Positions 45,070 through 55,779 of a stretch of 64,000 bases of DNA are shown here, piece after piece. The translations under genes and the position numbers were made by a program. The first letter of the stretch is position 1, and each line of letters begins with the position of its first letter. Source of the DNA: Anthonomus grandis grandis (taxonomy: Eukaryota; Arthropoda; Insecta; Coleoptera; Curculionidae); the NCBI RefSeq assembly GCF_022605725.1, contig NC_065548.1, positions 14,107,644 through 14,171,643 on the forward strand, in the 5' to 3' direction. The notes below the pieces were generated by a model. That model had not been told where the DNA came from, did not search any database, and saw only the letters and a list, made by a program, of their open reading frames with translations.

Positions 45070-45950
45070 CTTGTAAAATATAACTAGTTATTGTTTTGAA
45101 ATTTATTAGCAAGTTGTATTATTGGCTGCGTCTAATGAACCTGGAGTTTGGTGGAGTTTCTCATGTCCGGCTGAGTTGCACTAAGCTACGAGGTTGAGAG
45201 GTGTTCCTTTGGTGAGCTTATCCTTTCTTTTAATACTGATTTGTGTATTGCTGAGGGTTTACATTAATTACCAACTTAATAATTTACTCAGCCAAATTAA
45301 GGTATTACATAATTTAATGATGAATGTATATATTTTCCGTTATAAGCTGCCCTGTAGCTTAAAAGTGAAGAGGTTAAGGCAAATGGGTCTATTGTGACTA
45401 CTCTTTTTAAAATAGCCTAAGGATTGGATTCTCTTTTTGAACCATCTTGTACATGTGCAGAGATCATACTAAAGCAATTGCGGTCAAAGATATTAAGATA
45501 GCGATCTTCGCGGGTACCAAGTGATCGGACAAGCGAGACAAGGTCCGAAGCCGCTCGTTTTTCAGATAAACTGGCTCGTTTACTTCGAACCCGATTATTA
45601 CGTGCCGTTTTCAGGAAATTTACGCCGCGTGTTCGTGCTCGAACCAAAACGGTTATTACGACCATCTTCGATGATGATGATGATGATGGTTACTCCGGCG
45701 TATATAAGAGATATATGATGTGATAACCACCTAGAGAAAACCCGTACTACCCGTATAGAAAGTTTAGGTTATTTACCTTATGATAAGTCTTGGTTCTTAG
45801 GAGGAGGAGGAGGAGGAGAAAAACACGCTGGGGATGAAATCTGGTCCTCTACTTATTTTTAAATATAGGAGCCACAAGTAGGTAAGTAGATAGGCTATTT
45901 TCCACATTGTTGGAAACATGTCTTCATTCCAATGATACCCAACATCACTG
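45070..45950. other. Spacer, non-coding island (45500-45720) and two triplet microsatellites
   Basis: The island has CGAAGCCGCTCG and ACGCCGCGTGTTCGTGCTCG words. A (GAT)n run of about six units lies at 45668-45688, and a (GGA)n run of six units at 45800-45818. ORFs on both strands of the island have no recognisable domain. Confidence 0.45.
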
Positions 45951-45959
45951 ATAAACATA

Positions 45960-46300
45960 ATCAGAAATATCAATATAGGCAACACTACAAGAATAAACGA
46001 TCAATCAACAAAAGACACGCCAACCCTAACAGGAATGACACAGGGTGATTCCTTCCAGCCCAGTTCTTTTTAATCTCGTCATAAACGAGATTTTAAATTT
46101 AGAAGAATTCAAAAAGTATAAAATTCATGTTAAACACATGAACACTTTTCACTGTCATTACATAAATCAAAATGAATTTCGAAAAATAGAGTTTAGAATG
46201 GATGCTCGCAGTCTCCCTCTGCGTTTTAGTAGTTTAGGATTGGATTCAAATGCAGCATTGGATGCCTGGAATAAACTAATAAATATTTGGAAAATTTATT
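45960..46300 (+). pseudogene. LINE reverse transcriptase fragment
   Basis: RINDQSTKDTPTLTGMTQGD lies at about 45990-46050, with a frame change into SPVLFNLVINEILNLEEFKK at 46060-46115. This matches the polymerase block G.(K/R)QGDxLSPxLFNLVxNEI. The rest of the 46045-46302 ORF merges into the following repeat array. Confidence 0.7.
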
Positions 46301-46309
46301 AAATCATTT

Positions 46310-47015
46310 CAGAAGCCTAGGAATTTAAGAAATATCCCAAGAATCCAGGAAAAAATATCTGCAACTTCCTGGAATAATAAAGAAAATGCCTTCGAATGCT
46401 CGAAAAAAAAATTCATTGAATAGTCTAGGATAGACGTCCTAAAAACCATCAATTGGCCTCTAAAGCTAGAAAGAAACTTACATTGACTTCAAGTGCTTAG
46501 AATAAAAATTGACGTTCAAAGTCCAGGCATACAAGAAATGAATGGAAATGCCTGAAATGAACTGAAAAATAACTTTGAGACTTTGAGAATCCTGAAACAC
46601 AAGAAGTATCCAGAAAAAGTCCAGAAAAAAAAATTATTGGCTTCGGATACCAGGAAGGAAACTAAAAGTAGGTTCAAGTGCCTGGAATAGAATGAAAAAT
46701 GACTGCAAATATCTAAAAAAATTAATAAATAATTTTAAAGTCCAGGAATATAAAAAGTATCCCACAAGTCCCAAAAAAAAGTGTCTTGGTCTCACATGCC
46801 AGGAAGAAACATAAAATGCTTTCAAACTTCTCGAATAATATGAAAATGCCTTATTGCCTAAAAAAAATTAAAAATTATTTAAAGAATCGAAGACAACAAG
46901 AAAAAATTGTCCCAAAAACGCGGAAATTGACTTCGAATACCAGAAAACAACTTAAACTACGTTCAAATGCCTTTAAGTACCCGGTAAAAACAAACCAAGT
47001 GATGAAGATCTTCCA
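46310..47015. repeat. Degenerate array with CCAGGAA / TTCAAGTGCCTGGAATA markers
   Basis: Units begin near 46455, 46642, 46789 and 46929 with CTTCGGATACCAGGAAGGAAACT-like text, followed by TTCAAGTGCCTGGAATA-like text. Related words (AGTCCAGG, CTGGAATAA) extend back to 46320. Spacing is about 140-187 bases. The plus-strand ORF 46786-47019 is a by-product. Confidence 0.6.
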
Positions 47016-47124
47016 TTAATTTTCATTTGGTCCTTCGAGCCAAATATAGCGAGTCGCCTACTAAAATAAAATGGGTTAATAAAAAACTGACCTCAAAAAG
47101 GTTATACTATTAAAACATTATATA

Positions 47125-47717
47125 CAGGGTGAGTTTTTCAAAGCGCGGAGTAGTATTATGCATTGATGATATTATTTATCGATGACGTGCTCCTGGACTA
47201 TTATTTGGTTAAGCATTCTTCACATTTTAAAAATATTTTGAACTATACAGGGTGTTCCGAAAAAGCAGGGCACTACAAAAGTTAATTTTTTTAAATGGAA
47301 CACCCTGTATTGCAAAACATTTTTGAATTCTTTGCGTAATTACCAATCTTTTTTGATAATGGTTTAATATGCCAAAAATTAATAGTTTAGGAGATAAATC
47401 AAATTTTGTTAAAAATTTAGAATTTGCACGCATCTCTTTAATATTAAAATTTAGCACCTAAATTTTGAACACAGACTTAATTTTTATCATCAGAAGTAAA
47501 ATAAAGTTACTTTGATATGCGTGCTATGTAAAATTATTTATTTTGTTATACAGGGTGTTTTTTTTGAAAAGCCAAACTTGCCCAACTTTAAATATAAAAA
47601 TCTCTCTTATTTTAAATGAAACACCCTGTATATTTTTATGTCATCTAATAGCTTACTTAAGAGCCTATAAATTTTATTAATAATGTCCTATCTCTATATC
47701 TAACAGTTTTTAAGATA
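47125..47717. repeat. Left terminal inverted repeat (about 593 bp) with two nested mini-elements
   Basis: It pairs with 48937-49529. Within it, 47248-47307 starts CAGGGTGTTCC and ends GGAACACCCTG with TA on both sides. 47551-47628 starts CAGGGTGTTT and ends AAACACCCTG, again with TA on both sides. Confidence 0.9.
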
Positions 47718-47905
47718 TCATGGATTTTTCTGTTTTTCTCCTGTAAAAACTGACAATGCCGACTTAAAGTTTTGAAGCACCTCGTGGTTGGGTTGGGCAA
47801 CCCAACTGGGGTGAAGCAAATAAAAATTGTCTGCCAGCTCAAAGGCTATATAGAGAAAAATATCCTCAACGGCGCACACCCGATTCCCGCAGTTTTCGCG
47901 TTGTT

Positions 47906-48859
47906 ATGGACCGATTTATGACGACTGGTAGCGTGGATCTGCCAAAACGTAATGTTGCTAATGGGGTGGCAAATGAAGGTAAAGAACTTGAAATTCTTTT
48001 GCAAATTGAGGAGGATCCCCACATTGGTAGCCGTAGGTTAGCCTTACTTTCTGATGTTTCGCAGACAACGGTAAACCGGACAACACGGAAATATAAATAC
48101 CACCCATATCACATTAAGTTGCATCAAGAACTTCACAATCAAGATTTTCAGCTACGTGTAACTTTTTGTGAATGGTTACTTCGCAAAATTGAAATTAATC
48201 CAAATTTTGTTAACTATATTATGTATTCCGACGAGGCGACATTTAAAAGCAATGGTGCTGTCAATAGGCATAATATGCACTATTATGCAACAGAGAACCC
48301 TCATTGGGTACGTGAGGTTCAGCACCAGAATCATTGGTCCCTTAATGTATGGTGCGGCATCCATAATAACCGTATAATTGGACCATATTTTTTTAATGAA
48401 CCTTTGAATGGGCATTCATATCGAGTATTTTTACAGCAGCAATTGCCTGAATTATTAGAAGAAGTCAATCTCCAGGAACGGCAAAGTATGTGGTTTCAAC
48501 AAGATGGTGCGCCTCCCCATTTTCATCGTGCAGTAAGGGAATATTTGGATCAAGAATATTCTCAAAGATGGATTGGTCGCGGAGAATTTGTTGCATGGCC
48601 GCCAAGGTCTTGCGATCTTACGCCGCTAGATTTCTTTCTGTGGGGTTATCTCAAAGATAAAGTCTATGCAACAAAACCAACTACAAGGGAGGATATGATT
48701 ATTAGAATTAGGGATGCCTGTCAAACCGTAACACCAGGAATGTTATACCATGTTCGACAAAATATAATTAAAAGAATTAATATTTGTATCGAACAAGGAG
48801 GACATATCTTTGAACATTTGTTGAACAGAAATGAACTTTTATTATATAAAAATAAGTGA
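47906..48859 (+). CDS. Tc1/mariner-superfamily transposase (DDD triad), 317 codons open
   Basis: The ORF encodes a transposase that would bind the element ends and catalyse excision and integration in the nucleus. Residues about 25-75 form a helix-turn-helix region (LLQIEEDPHIGSRRLALLSD, TTVNRTTRKYKYHPYHI). The catalytic residues are Asp109 in YSDEATF, Asp200 in FQQDGAPPHF and Asp237 in PRSCDLTPLDFFLW, with 36 residues between the last two. The C terminus has MLYHVRQNIIKRINICIEQG. The same frame continues upstream without ATG as EANKNCLPAQRLYREKYPQR, part of the family's N-terminal domain, back to a TAA at 47765. The native start therefore appears lost or altered, and the ATG at 47906 would give a shortened protein. 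No internal stop is present. Confidence 0.88.
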   Translation: MDRFMTTGSVDLPKRNVANGVANEGKELEILLQIEEDPHIGSRRLALLSDVSQTTVNRTTRKYKYHPYHIKLHQELHNQDFQLRVTFCEWLLRKIEINPNFVNYIMYSDEATFKSNGAVNRHNMHYYATENPHWVREVQHQNHWSLNVWCGIHNNRIIGPYFFNEPLNGHSYRVFLQQQLPELLEEVNLQERQSMWFQQDGAPPHFHRAVREYLDQEYSQRWIGRGEFVAWPPRSCDLTPLDFFLWGYLKDKVYATKPTTREDMIIRIRDACQTVTPGMLYHVRQNIIKRINICIEQGGHIFEHLLNRNELLLYKNK

Positions 48860-48936
48860 ATTTAATAAAAAGAAACGTCCATAAATTTGTTTCATTTTAT
48901 AAGAAAAAAATAACACGAAATGAAGAAATATAAGTA

Positions 48937-49529
48937 TATTTCAAAAACTGTTAGAGATAGGGATAGAATATTATTAATAAAATTTATAGGCTCTTAAGTA
49001 AGCTATTAGATGACATGAAAATATACAGGGTGTTTCATTTAAAATAAGAGAGATTTTTATATTTAAAGTTAGGCAAGTTTGGCCTTTCAAAAAAAACACC
49101 CTGTATAACAAAATGAATAATTTTACATAGCACGCATATCAAAGTAACTTTATTTTACTTCTGATGATAAAAATTAAGTCTGTATTCAAAATTTAGGTGC
49201 TAAATTTTAATATTAAAGAGATGCGTGCAAATTCTAAATTTTTAACAAAATTTGATTTATCTCCTAAACTATTAGTTTTTGGCATATTAAACCATTATCA
49301 AAAAAGATTGGTAATTACGCAAAGAATTCAAAAATGTTTTGCAATACAGGGTGTTCCATTTAAAAAAATTAACTTTTGTAGTGCCCTGCTTTTTCGGAGC
49401 ACTCTGTATAGTCCAAAATATTTTTAAAATGTGAAGAATGCTTAACCAAATAATAGTCCAGGAGCACGTCATCGATAAATAATATCATCAATGCATAATA
49501 CTACTCCGCGCTTTGAAAAACTCACCCTG
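48937..49529. repeat. Right terminal inverted repeat (about 593 bp)
   Basis: This is the mirror of 47125-47717 and carries the same two nested mini-elements. It differs by scattered single bases. Confidence 0.9.
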
Positions 49530-49531
49530 TA

Positions 49532-50300
49532 CACTATCATTATTAGAATCCAAAAAGGATTTAAAAACTCTTAGCCACAAATTTGAGATAAGGTAAATAT
49601 TGTACCTTTCAGAGGGATAGAAATAGAATACATTATTAATTTTCTAACTCTTCAGGCTCTGACAAAATAACCTGTACATTACTTAAAATGAAAATAAAAT
49701 TGCTTAATCTTCATAATATGTAATTAGTTTGTTAATTTTAAATAGAAACACCATTTTAAAATTGCTTTTATAATTACTTAAAAATAGGGATCGCCTTACT
49801 ATATTGAAGTTCGATCAATATTGTTAGATGACAAGTTTTTGCTACGGTGTTGCTTAGATAATTCTTCATTTGCAAATTAAATATAAAGTATATACAATTT
49901 TATCAGTATATTTATAGTAAAGATTCTAACTAGAGCGTTTTAAATCATTAGTTTATTTAATCATTATTTTAGTTCATTCGTTGGTTTTAATATGGTTAGT
50001 ATATAGTATAATATAGTATATTTGGTATATAGTATATAACTTTAAGTGAATTGTGAATTAGATATATTCTTTTCTTAAATACTTTTCTTTTGTACACACA
50101 CAGATTCTAATCTAGGTGTACATTTATTTTTACTTTTGTGAGTTTTGTAAAATTATTATTTTGCATTGAAATATATTTGATTTTTGAATTTAACCAAAAT
50201 ATTTGAGATATAAGAGCTATCTATGTACTTATGTGCTTGTTAAAATGCCGCTTCCTAATTTGTTTTAATTTTTTTCTCATTTAAATCTTCTCCTTTTATT
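49532..50300. other. AT-rich spacer
   Basis: Short TATAGTATA-type repeats lie near 49998-50040. No coding feature was seen. Confidence 0.35.
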
Positions 50301-50304
50301 ATTA

Positions 50305-50790
50305 TTGGTAGCTGCCTTGAAAGCAATTAAGAAAATCATTTAAGAATCTAGGAAGAAACTTGTCATGAAAATACCTGGAATAAAATTAAAAATGGCCCCA
50401 ATTATCCGGAATATACAAGACATATGTGTTAAAAGTTTACTTCAATAATTCATAGGGACTCGAAAATTCGGTTGAATGTCAAGAAAGGGAATTAAAATGA
50501 CGTTAAATACATTAAAGAAATCAAAACTGACCTCAAAAATCTGAAACATAACTTTATGGATCTGGCATATGTATAGCTTGTTTCAATTGAAATAAAAAAT
50601 GGCCGCAAATATGTACGTGGAATAAACTATAAATGAATCAGAAAATGCCAAATTTGTATTTGTTTTAGTACTAGTTTTAGTTAGATTATTACCTAGAGAA
50701 TGAATAACGATTATTTTATTCTTTTTGGAGACAGAAAATAATTTTTTTTTTAAAATGCCCGAAAAACAAGAAAAAAACTTAACACGCATG
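50305..50790. repeat. Weak continuation of the CCAGGAA-type array
   Basis: GAATCTAGGAAGAAACTTG near 50342 and ATACCTGGAATAAAATTAAAA near 50370 resemble the units at 46310-47015. The rest is eroded. A 2.4-kb transposon and AT-rich spacer lie between the two parts. Confidence 0.4.
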
Positions 50791-51727
50791 GGGTAAATAA
50801 AAAATGGCTCTTACATACTCCGTACGTGCTTTATTTCAAATGTTTCTTTTGTTGTTAACTACTCCTAGTTTGCATAACTAAATACATAGACGGCGTTACT
50901 GACAAATGACATTTCTCAAAGGCAGGTTTAGTTACTTTTAATGCATAACTTACGTGAATATGAGGCATATTTTTTAATATTTTTTACAATTAATAGTGTA
51001 AAATGTAACCAAAAAATCTCAATTTATTTATTGACTACATATGTCTTCAAAGGGCGATTATGTTCTTCTCATCTGCCCTTTTAATGTGTTATCTACAGCC
51101 TTGTTTATAAATATTATCATCTACAGTTAGGGAGGTAGGTCTTAGGGATATCCTATGGATTTTTTTAACCATTGTCAAAAACCTTAAACCTTTAATTAAT
51201 TCCATTATTTCTAAAATAAATTCAGATGTAGACAATTTTGATGCATAACTCAAGTGGATACGAGACACATTCTCTAATTTTTGCACCTTATAATGTAAAA
51301 TAAAACAAATACATTTAATGTATTTAGTCACTAGGTATGTCCTCAAAGGACCTTTGAATGTTTTACCTAGAGCCTCATCTATATAGACTATTGCCTGGAG
51401 TTAAAGGGATATTTTATGGAGCTTTCCAGGGATTCTCAAAAATGATAAATGGGAAAATAAGTTTGCATGCATTTCAATGCATAACTTAAGTGGACATAAT
51501 TGACATTTTCTTTTCTTTTGCGTTTCAATATTAAATCTACAGTCTACTTTACAGGGAAGCCTTCACGATCCTATGGATTCTCGAAAGTCTTAAATTCGGA
51601 ATCCCACTTTTTGCATACACCTCAATGCAAATTCATAGATAAAAAGAATAACACTATAGTAACACCAAAATACATATAGGCACTGAAAATGTTAGAGTTT
51701 AAACAAAACATTGATGACATATAGACT

Positions 51728-52395
51728 CTATAAACGCTGACAGTAGTTAAAATATTCATTTGAATAAAATGCTTTTGGAATTAATATTTGTTTTGCCTTT
51801 TCCTTAAATTTCTCTATCGGTAATTCTCTAATTTCAATGTGTAAAGCAATAAAAAATGTTATGGACCAGTAGTCTTGGCCATTCTGTCTCCTTTTCAGTC
51901 GCCAGAAAGCTGGTGTTAGATTATCACTATTTCTTGTCGTATAGATCCCTGTGATTAGCAAATAGACAGAAATTTATTCTCACATAGAGCAAGTTCTCCA
52001 ATATGTACAGAGATGGCAACGTAAATATTCCTAGCTCCTTAAAAACTGCTCTGCAGTCATTCCTGTACTCAAGAGCACACTAAGATGTTCTTAGTTCCTT
52101 AAGGGATATATTATCTGCAAGGCGACGTAGCAGATACAAATTTCTGTTTAGTTTTAAGGCTACAGCCTCAATATGTATATCCCACTGTACTTTTGGGTCA
52201 ATAAAAACCCCGAGAAACTTTGCATGCCAAACATGATTATCTGCAGTTTCAACATCTCTCCGCGTAAAAACCAATCCTAATTCATCTCCTCCAAGATAAC
52301 TCAAATAAGTAATTCTTTTTTCAGCAACTGTAAAACAAATAATGAAATTGATATAAAATTGTATTTCCAGAATAAACTGTTTTCTACTTATCAAG
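51728..52395 (-). pseudogene. Jockey/CR1-like LINE, 5'-truncated C-terminal part
   Basis: The minus-strand ORF 52394-52080 contains HAKFLGVFIDPKVQWDIHIE and LNRNLYLLRRLADNISLKEL. It is followed by NDCRAVFKELGIFTLPSLYI near 52060-52000 and an ORF 51961-51728 with TRNSDNLTPAFWRLKRRQNG and IRELPIEKFKEKAKQILI ending in FNYCQRL. These are the post-polymerase segments of a Jockey-type LINE. Only two frame changes are seen, so it is younger than most neighbours. It lies within the satellite-like array. Confidence 0.8.
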
Positions 52396-52490
52396 CTTCG
52401 AACCTTCTTGGTACTTGAGAATCGAAATCCATGACTTTCTGGAAGAAAGAATTTAAATGATTGTTTAACTATTTTCCTGAAAGTTTTTCT
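52396..52490 (+). repeat. Dispersed repeat R, partial copy
   Basis: CGAACCTTCTTGGTACTTGAG, ATCCATGACTTTCTGGAAGAA and GATTGTTTAACTATTTTCC match 56320-56415 in the same orientation. Confidence 0.65.
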
Positions 52491-52961
52491 TTCGGAATTC
52501 TATATATTCTCAAAAGTCTAAAATTCGTAATATCACTTTTTGCATACACTTCAAGGCATAACTTAAGTGGATATAAGTAACGTTTTTTTTTTCAAATTTT
52601 TTATAAGTAGTCCCATTGCATACAGGATCATTGCCTTTTCAATTTCGTTTTTCAATAATTCATCTGTAGCCCCATATACTTATACAGAAGGATATCAGGA
52701 TATCCAAGGATTCTCAAGAACGTTAAATTCGTAATATCTCCCAATAATTTTCTCCAGTGAGTGCCATATAGTGACCTAAGTTGACATCTTGTAGGAGTAA
52801 AGTTAAAATCAATATAAATCCAAGCCCGTATGCCAAACTTCCTCCCTGATTTAACTAAGTCGGTTAACAGCATGAAGAAGGTCCGAAAGTCCCACCTAAA
52901 ATCCATTTTGTGTTACGAATTTGGGGACTAAACCGTACCCGATTCGCGGTTTTACTGGATC

Positions 52962-53290
52962 ATGGGGAAAGTTTCCGTGCGATTACAAAGTTGCGCTCGG
53001 AATTCCTCTCGAGAGTTTTCTTTTTTTTTTTGTTAGTCAGCCAAAGTTTTCTCGCATACCATTCTCGTGGGAGAGGAGTGAGGCAGTAACTGGGTATAGG
53101 AATTTTGATTTTGTTGAAAGTTTCTAAAACTTTGATGTTAGCACTGAAAGTTGAACGGGCGTTTTTAGTAGTGGCGGGTCCAACATTAGGTCAAATAGCT
53201 TTAGTGATTTTCTTTACAGCTCATCATAAAATGCAGATGCATTTTAGCTGTTTTTTTCCGAAAATCATGAAACTAGAGAATTTAATTTTT
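52962..53290 (-). repeat. Dispersed repeat R, inverted copy
   Basis: The plus strand reads GGGGAAAGTTTCCGTGCGAT, CTCGAGAGTTTTCTTTTT, CCAAAGTTTTCTC, GTGGGAGAGGAGTGAGGCAG, GAAAGTTTCTAAAACTTTG, TAGTGGCGGGTCCAACATTAG and GTTTTTTTCCGAAAATCATG. The reverse complement of 56350-56645 shows the same series. ORFs here have no domain. Confidence 0.75.
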
Positions 53291-53294
53291 GTAA

Positions 53295-54180
53295 ACAGAA
53301 AAAATAACAGTAATTCCCAGTTATCCAATACGTTTCTCAGTAAAAGTGCTAAAGGTTCGATAGTTAGGATACAGTAGTATTAGATTTTCCAAATACTGAT
53401 TAATAACCCATAACCGTTTATTCCGATCAATTTAAACTGAAACAATACAATTCCAAATCACGCCATTCTAATAAACTGTAACAGAAACGAGAAAATACGA
53501 GCTAAACAATACCGAAAAGGTTTTTCATAATTTTAATTATCGACGTATAAAACAATATTAATTTGAAAGAGTCGATTTTATCAGGTCACCCCCCCTGGTT
53601 GTGCATTGTTCTCCGTGATACAATGCCGGCAGTTTTTCCAACGTTTTTACCAACAAAAGCTCGTTAAAATTTACCATCAGTTGAAAGAGTATACGTAACT
53701 TTGAGAATTTTTATTGTGGTATTTTAATTGATTTTTTTTTCACTTTAAACGGTATTATGATTTTAATAAAATTACAAAACGATTATTTAATTATAGATAT
53801 TATATTAATTAATATCTAATTGTTATAAAATTATTTGAAAAATTATACAAAAATGTGTAATTTAATATATTAACGTGTCAGTTATTCGAAAAATGTACAT
53901 AATTAATTTTTTTCCCCATCACTCCCGCTACGATCTGACTTGGAATTTTCGAATTAAGGGAAGGAATGGCATTTTTGATGTAATGAAAACCTAATTTACC
54001 AAGAATTTTATATTATAATTTTCTGCATAAAATATGAACACTTTAATACAGTGAAATTATAAGTCATAAAAAACTGTAAAAATACATACTAGAGTAGTTA
54101 GCATGAGTTATTACTGAGAATAAGATAAAAATTTACGTTTCTTATCTAAAAATTAAATCTAATTAATCTAGGTTCTGTTG
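53295..54180. other. AT-rich spacer
   Basis: A C-run (CACCCCCCCTGG near 53587) followed by a 7-base-arm hairpin (GCATTGT...ACAATGC, 53603-53626) is the only structure noted. Confidence 0.35.
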
Positions 54181-54184
54181 ACAC

Positions 54185-54630
54185 TTGTGTAAAAGTATCT
54201 CATCAAGCCAATGTGTCCTTAGTGTCAAGTTTTGGAACAGGAAAATGACTGATTGTTGTCTATTATTTCTTGACAGTCGGTTGAAAAATCAGAAAACAAT
54301 TTTTAATGATTCATGGAAGCTCAATGTCCAAAATCGGAATATGATTGATGAAATGATTTTTTTTGATAATTACTATCTTAGATAATTTCATAATTTCTAA
54401 CCTGATAACGAAAATCAAATAATTTTTTATTAGTGGGATCGATAAATGATTAAAATCTTTTCTAATCATCATTAAGTCATCTCTTAACTCAAGTTCAAGA
54501 GGTATTAGCAGGAAGCTTAAAGGTTTGTCCACAAACTCTTCGGGAAACACTGTAGGAGATGCATTTTCTTGGTAGTCTATAGCCTTATATACCCTAGATT
54601 TTTCTTCGAGTTTCGATTTCAAATTGCTCT
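54185..54630. repeat. Isolated unit related to the 55.8-58.0-kb array
   Basis: ATCTTAGATAATTTCATAATTTC near 54376, followed by CTGATAACGAAAATCAAATAATTTTT and AGTGGGATCGATAAATG, matches units near 56765 and 57850. ORFs 54185-54385 and 54622-54311 have no recognisable domain. Confidence 0.5.
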
Positions 54631-54884
54631 ACTAAAGAATATTTTTAAATCATTATGTTGCTTACATAAGTTCGTTGTATTATCTGTATGATCTAGTTGT
54701 GCCTTTGAAGATCTCCACTATCCAAGTTTCACACGTCGGCGTCGCCTACTTAATAATCACTATCCTTATAAGGCCTAATTTTTTGCACATTCCTCTACTT
54801 AGCACTTCTTTTCTGGCGTGGCCGTGTCATAAGTGGCAATCTTCAGAAATTAAGAAACCGATCTCAAGACCAACAAATTAGAAA

Positions 54885-55775
54885 TTCTCAAATTGTGGAA
54901 AGACTGAGTAGTATTCCTTATGATTCCAACAGATTTTTCATATTCCCTGCTGTTTAATTCCATTGAAATAATTCAAAAAGGCGAGGCACTTATAGTTAGA
55001 TTCGTCCAAAATCTACCTAGAACTCATCCTGATTTGAGGCAAGATCGAAAGATAACACAGAAAATATCCGAGAAATCTCAAAAGTAAATTAACTGGATTC
55101 AAAACGAGAAAATGCTGAATATCCCCAAACTATGATTTATAACAATATTGATCCGAATGATCCATTGAAAATTTCAAACTTTTTCAACCAACATTTTGCT
55201 GTTTACTCACGGTCAGAGGTCACAAAACTCCCCGGATATTTCTTGTGAAAATTCTGTAAGTCTGGGTGTACTCCAGGTTCCTGTTACTGATATCATTATA
55301 TATCTTCATAGTGAGTTAAAGCCGAGTGTTGATTCTGACCTAGATGTAATGTAATGTGATATAATTTAGTGATTGTCCAAGTTTTATGTAATGTTTTAAG
55401 TCTATTATTAAATAGGGAAATTTTTCCAGAATTTTGGAAAAAACCTATGTTACACCAACTTTCAAAATGGAAATAGGTGAAATGTCGAAAATTATCTTTC
55501 TATATCAAAGACATCATTGTATATTATTGTAGATAAACAGCATGGTTTCATAAGGGACGTTATAACCCTATTGTGTTATGACGGAGGCTTTGGAGATAGC
55601 AGGTTGATTTAATTTATACCGATTTCTCCAAAGCCTTTGACAAGGTTTACCTTCACTTTGTTGTCAGAAAACTTTCGCAGGTTGGAAATTTTTCGTAATC
55701 GGTCGGTAATCAAAGCGGCTAAGTGTCCACAGAAATTAATTTTAACAGACTCTATATCAATACCAAATTAAGCTA
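54885..55775 (+). pseudogene. Jockey/CR1-like LINE relic
   Basis: YNNIDPNDPLKISNFFNQHF near 55138-55197 is followed by VSLGVLQVPVTDIIIYLHSE near 55258-55318, PSVDSDLD, FNREIFPEFWKK-like text near 55410-55445, and TDFSKAFDKVYLHFVVRKLS near 55620-55680. These are the linker and early polymerase of a Jockey-type LINE. The downstream part is missing or merges into the array. Many frameshifts are present. Confidence 0.65.
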
Positions 55776-55779
55776 TCAC

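Larger units (their letters stand above)
47125..49529. mobile_element. Tc1/mariner-superfamily element, 2405 bp, long inverted repeats, TA target duplication
   Basis: CAGGGTGAGTTTTTCAAAGC at 47125 is matched in inverted orientation at the right end (49529). TA flanks both ends at 47123-47124 and 49530-49531, the target duplication of this superfamily. The arms are about 593 bp and nearly identical. The 76-codon readings within the two arms (47457-47227 minus, 49197-49427 plus) differ at three residues. A single transposase ORF lies between. High arm identity and an open reading frame suggest recent activity or arm homogenisation. Confidence 0.9.
50935..52600. repeat. Degenerate satellite-like array with TGCATAACTTAAGTGGATA cores
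   Basis: Cores lie at 50943, 51243, 51479, an eroded one near 51624, and 52556. Each is followed by a TATTTTTTACAATT..TA.TGTAAAAT-like stretch, then ATGTCYTCAAAGG, CTACAGCC/TAGAGCC, GGGATATCCTATGGATT and TCTCAAAAGTCTTAAATTCG. Units are about 236-300 bp. A minus-strand LINE and part of another repeat (51728-52490) interrupt the array. Confidence 0.7.

Noticed and set aside
46786..47019. Lys-rich ORF as a peptide gene
   Set aside because: It is a reading through A-rich tandem-repeat units.
48168..48415. Additional ORFs within the transposase region
   Set aside because: They are other-frame shadows of the 47906-48859 coding sequence.
49197..49427. 76-codon ORF in the right inverted repeat as a second gene
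   Set aside because: It lies in the mirrored arm, crosses one of the nested mini-elements and has no domain; its counterpart at 47227-47457 is the same sequence.
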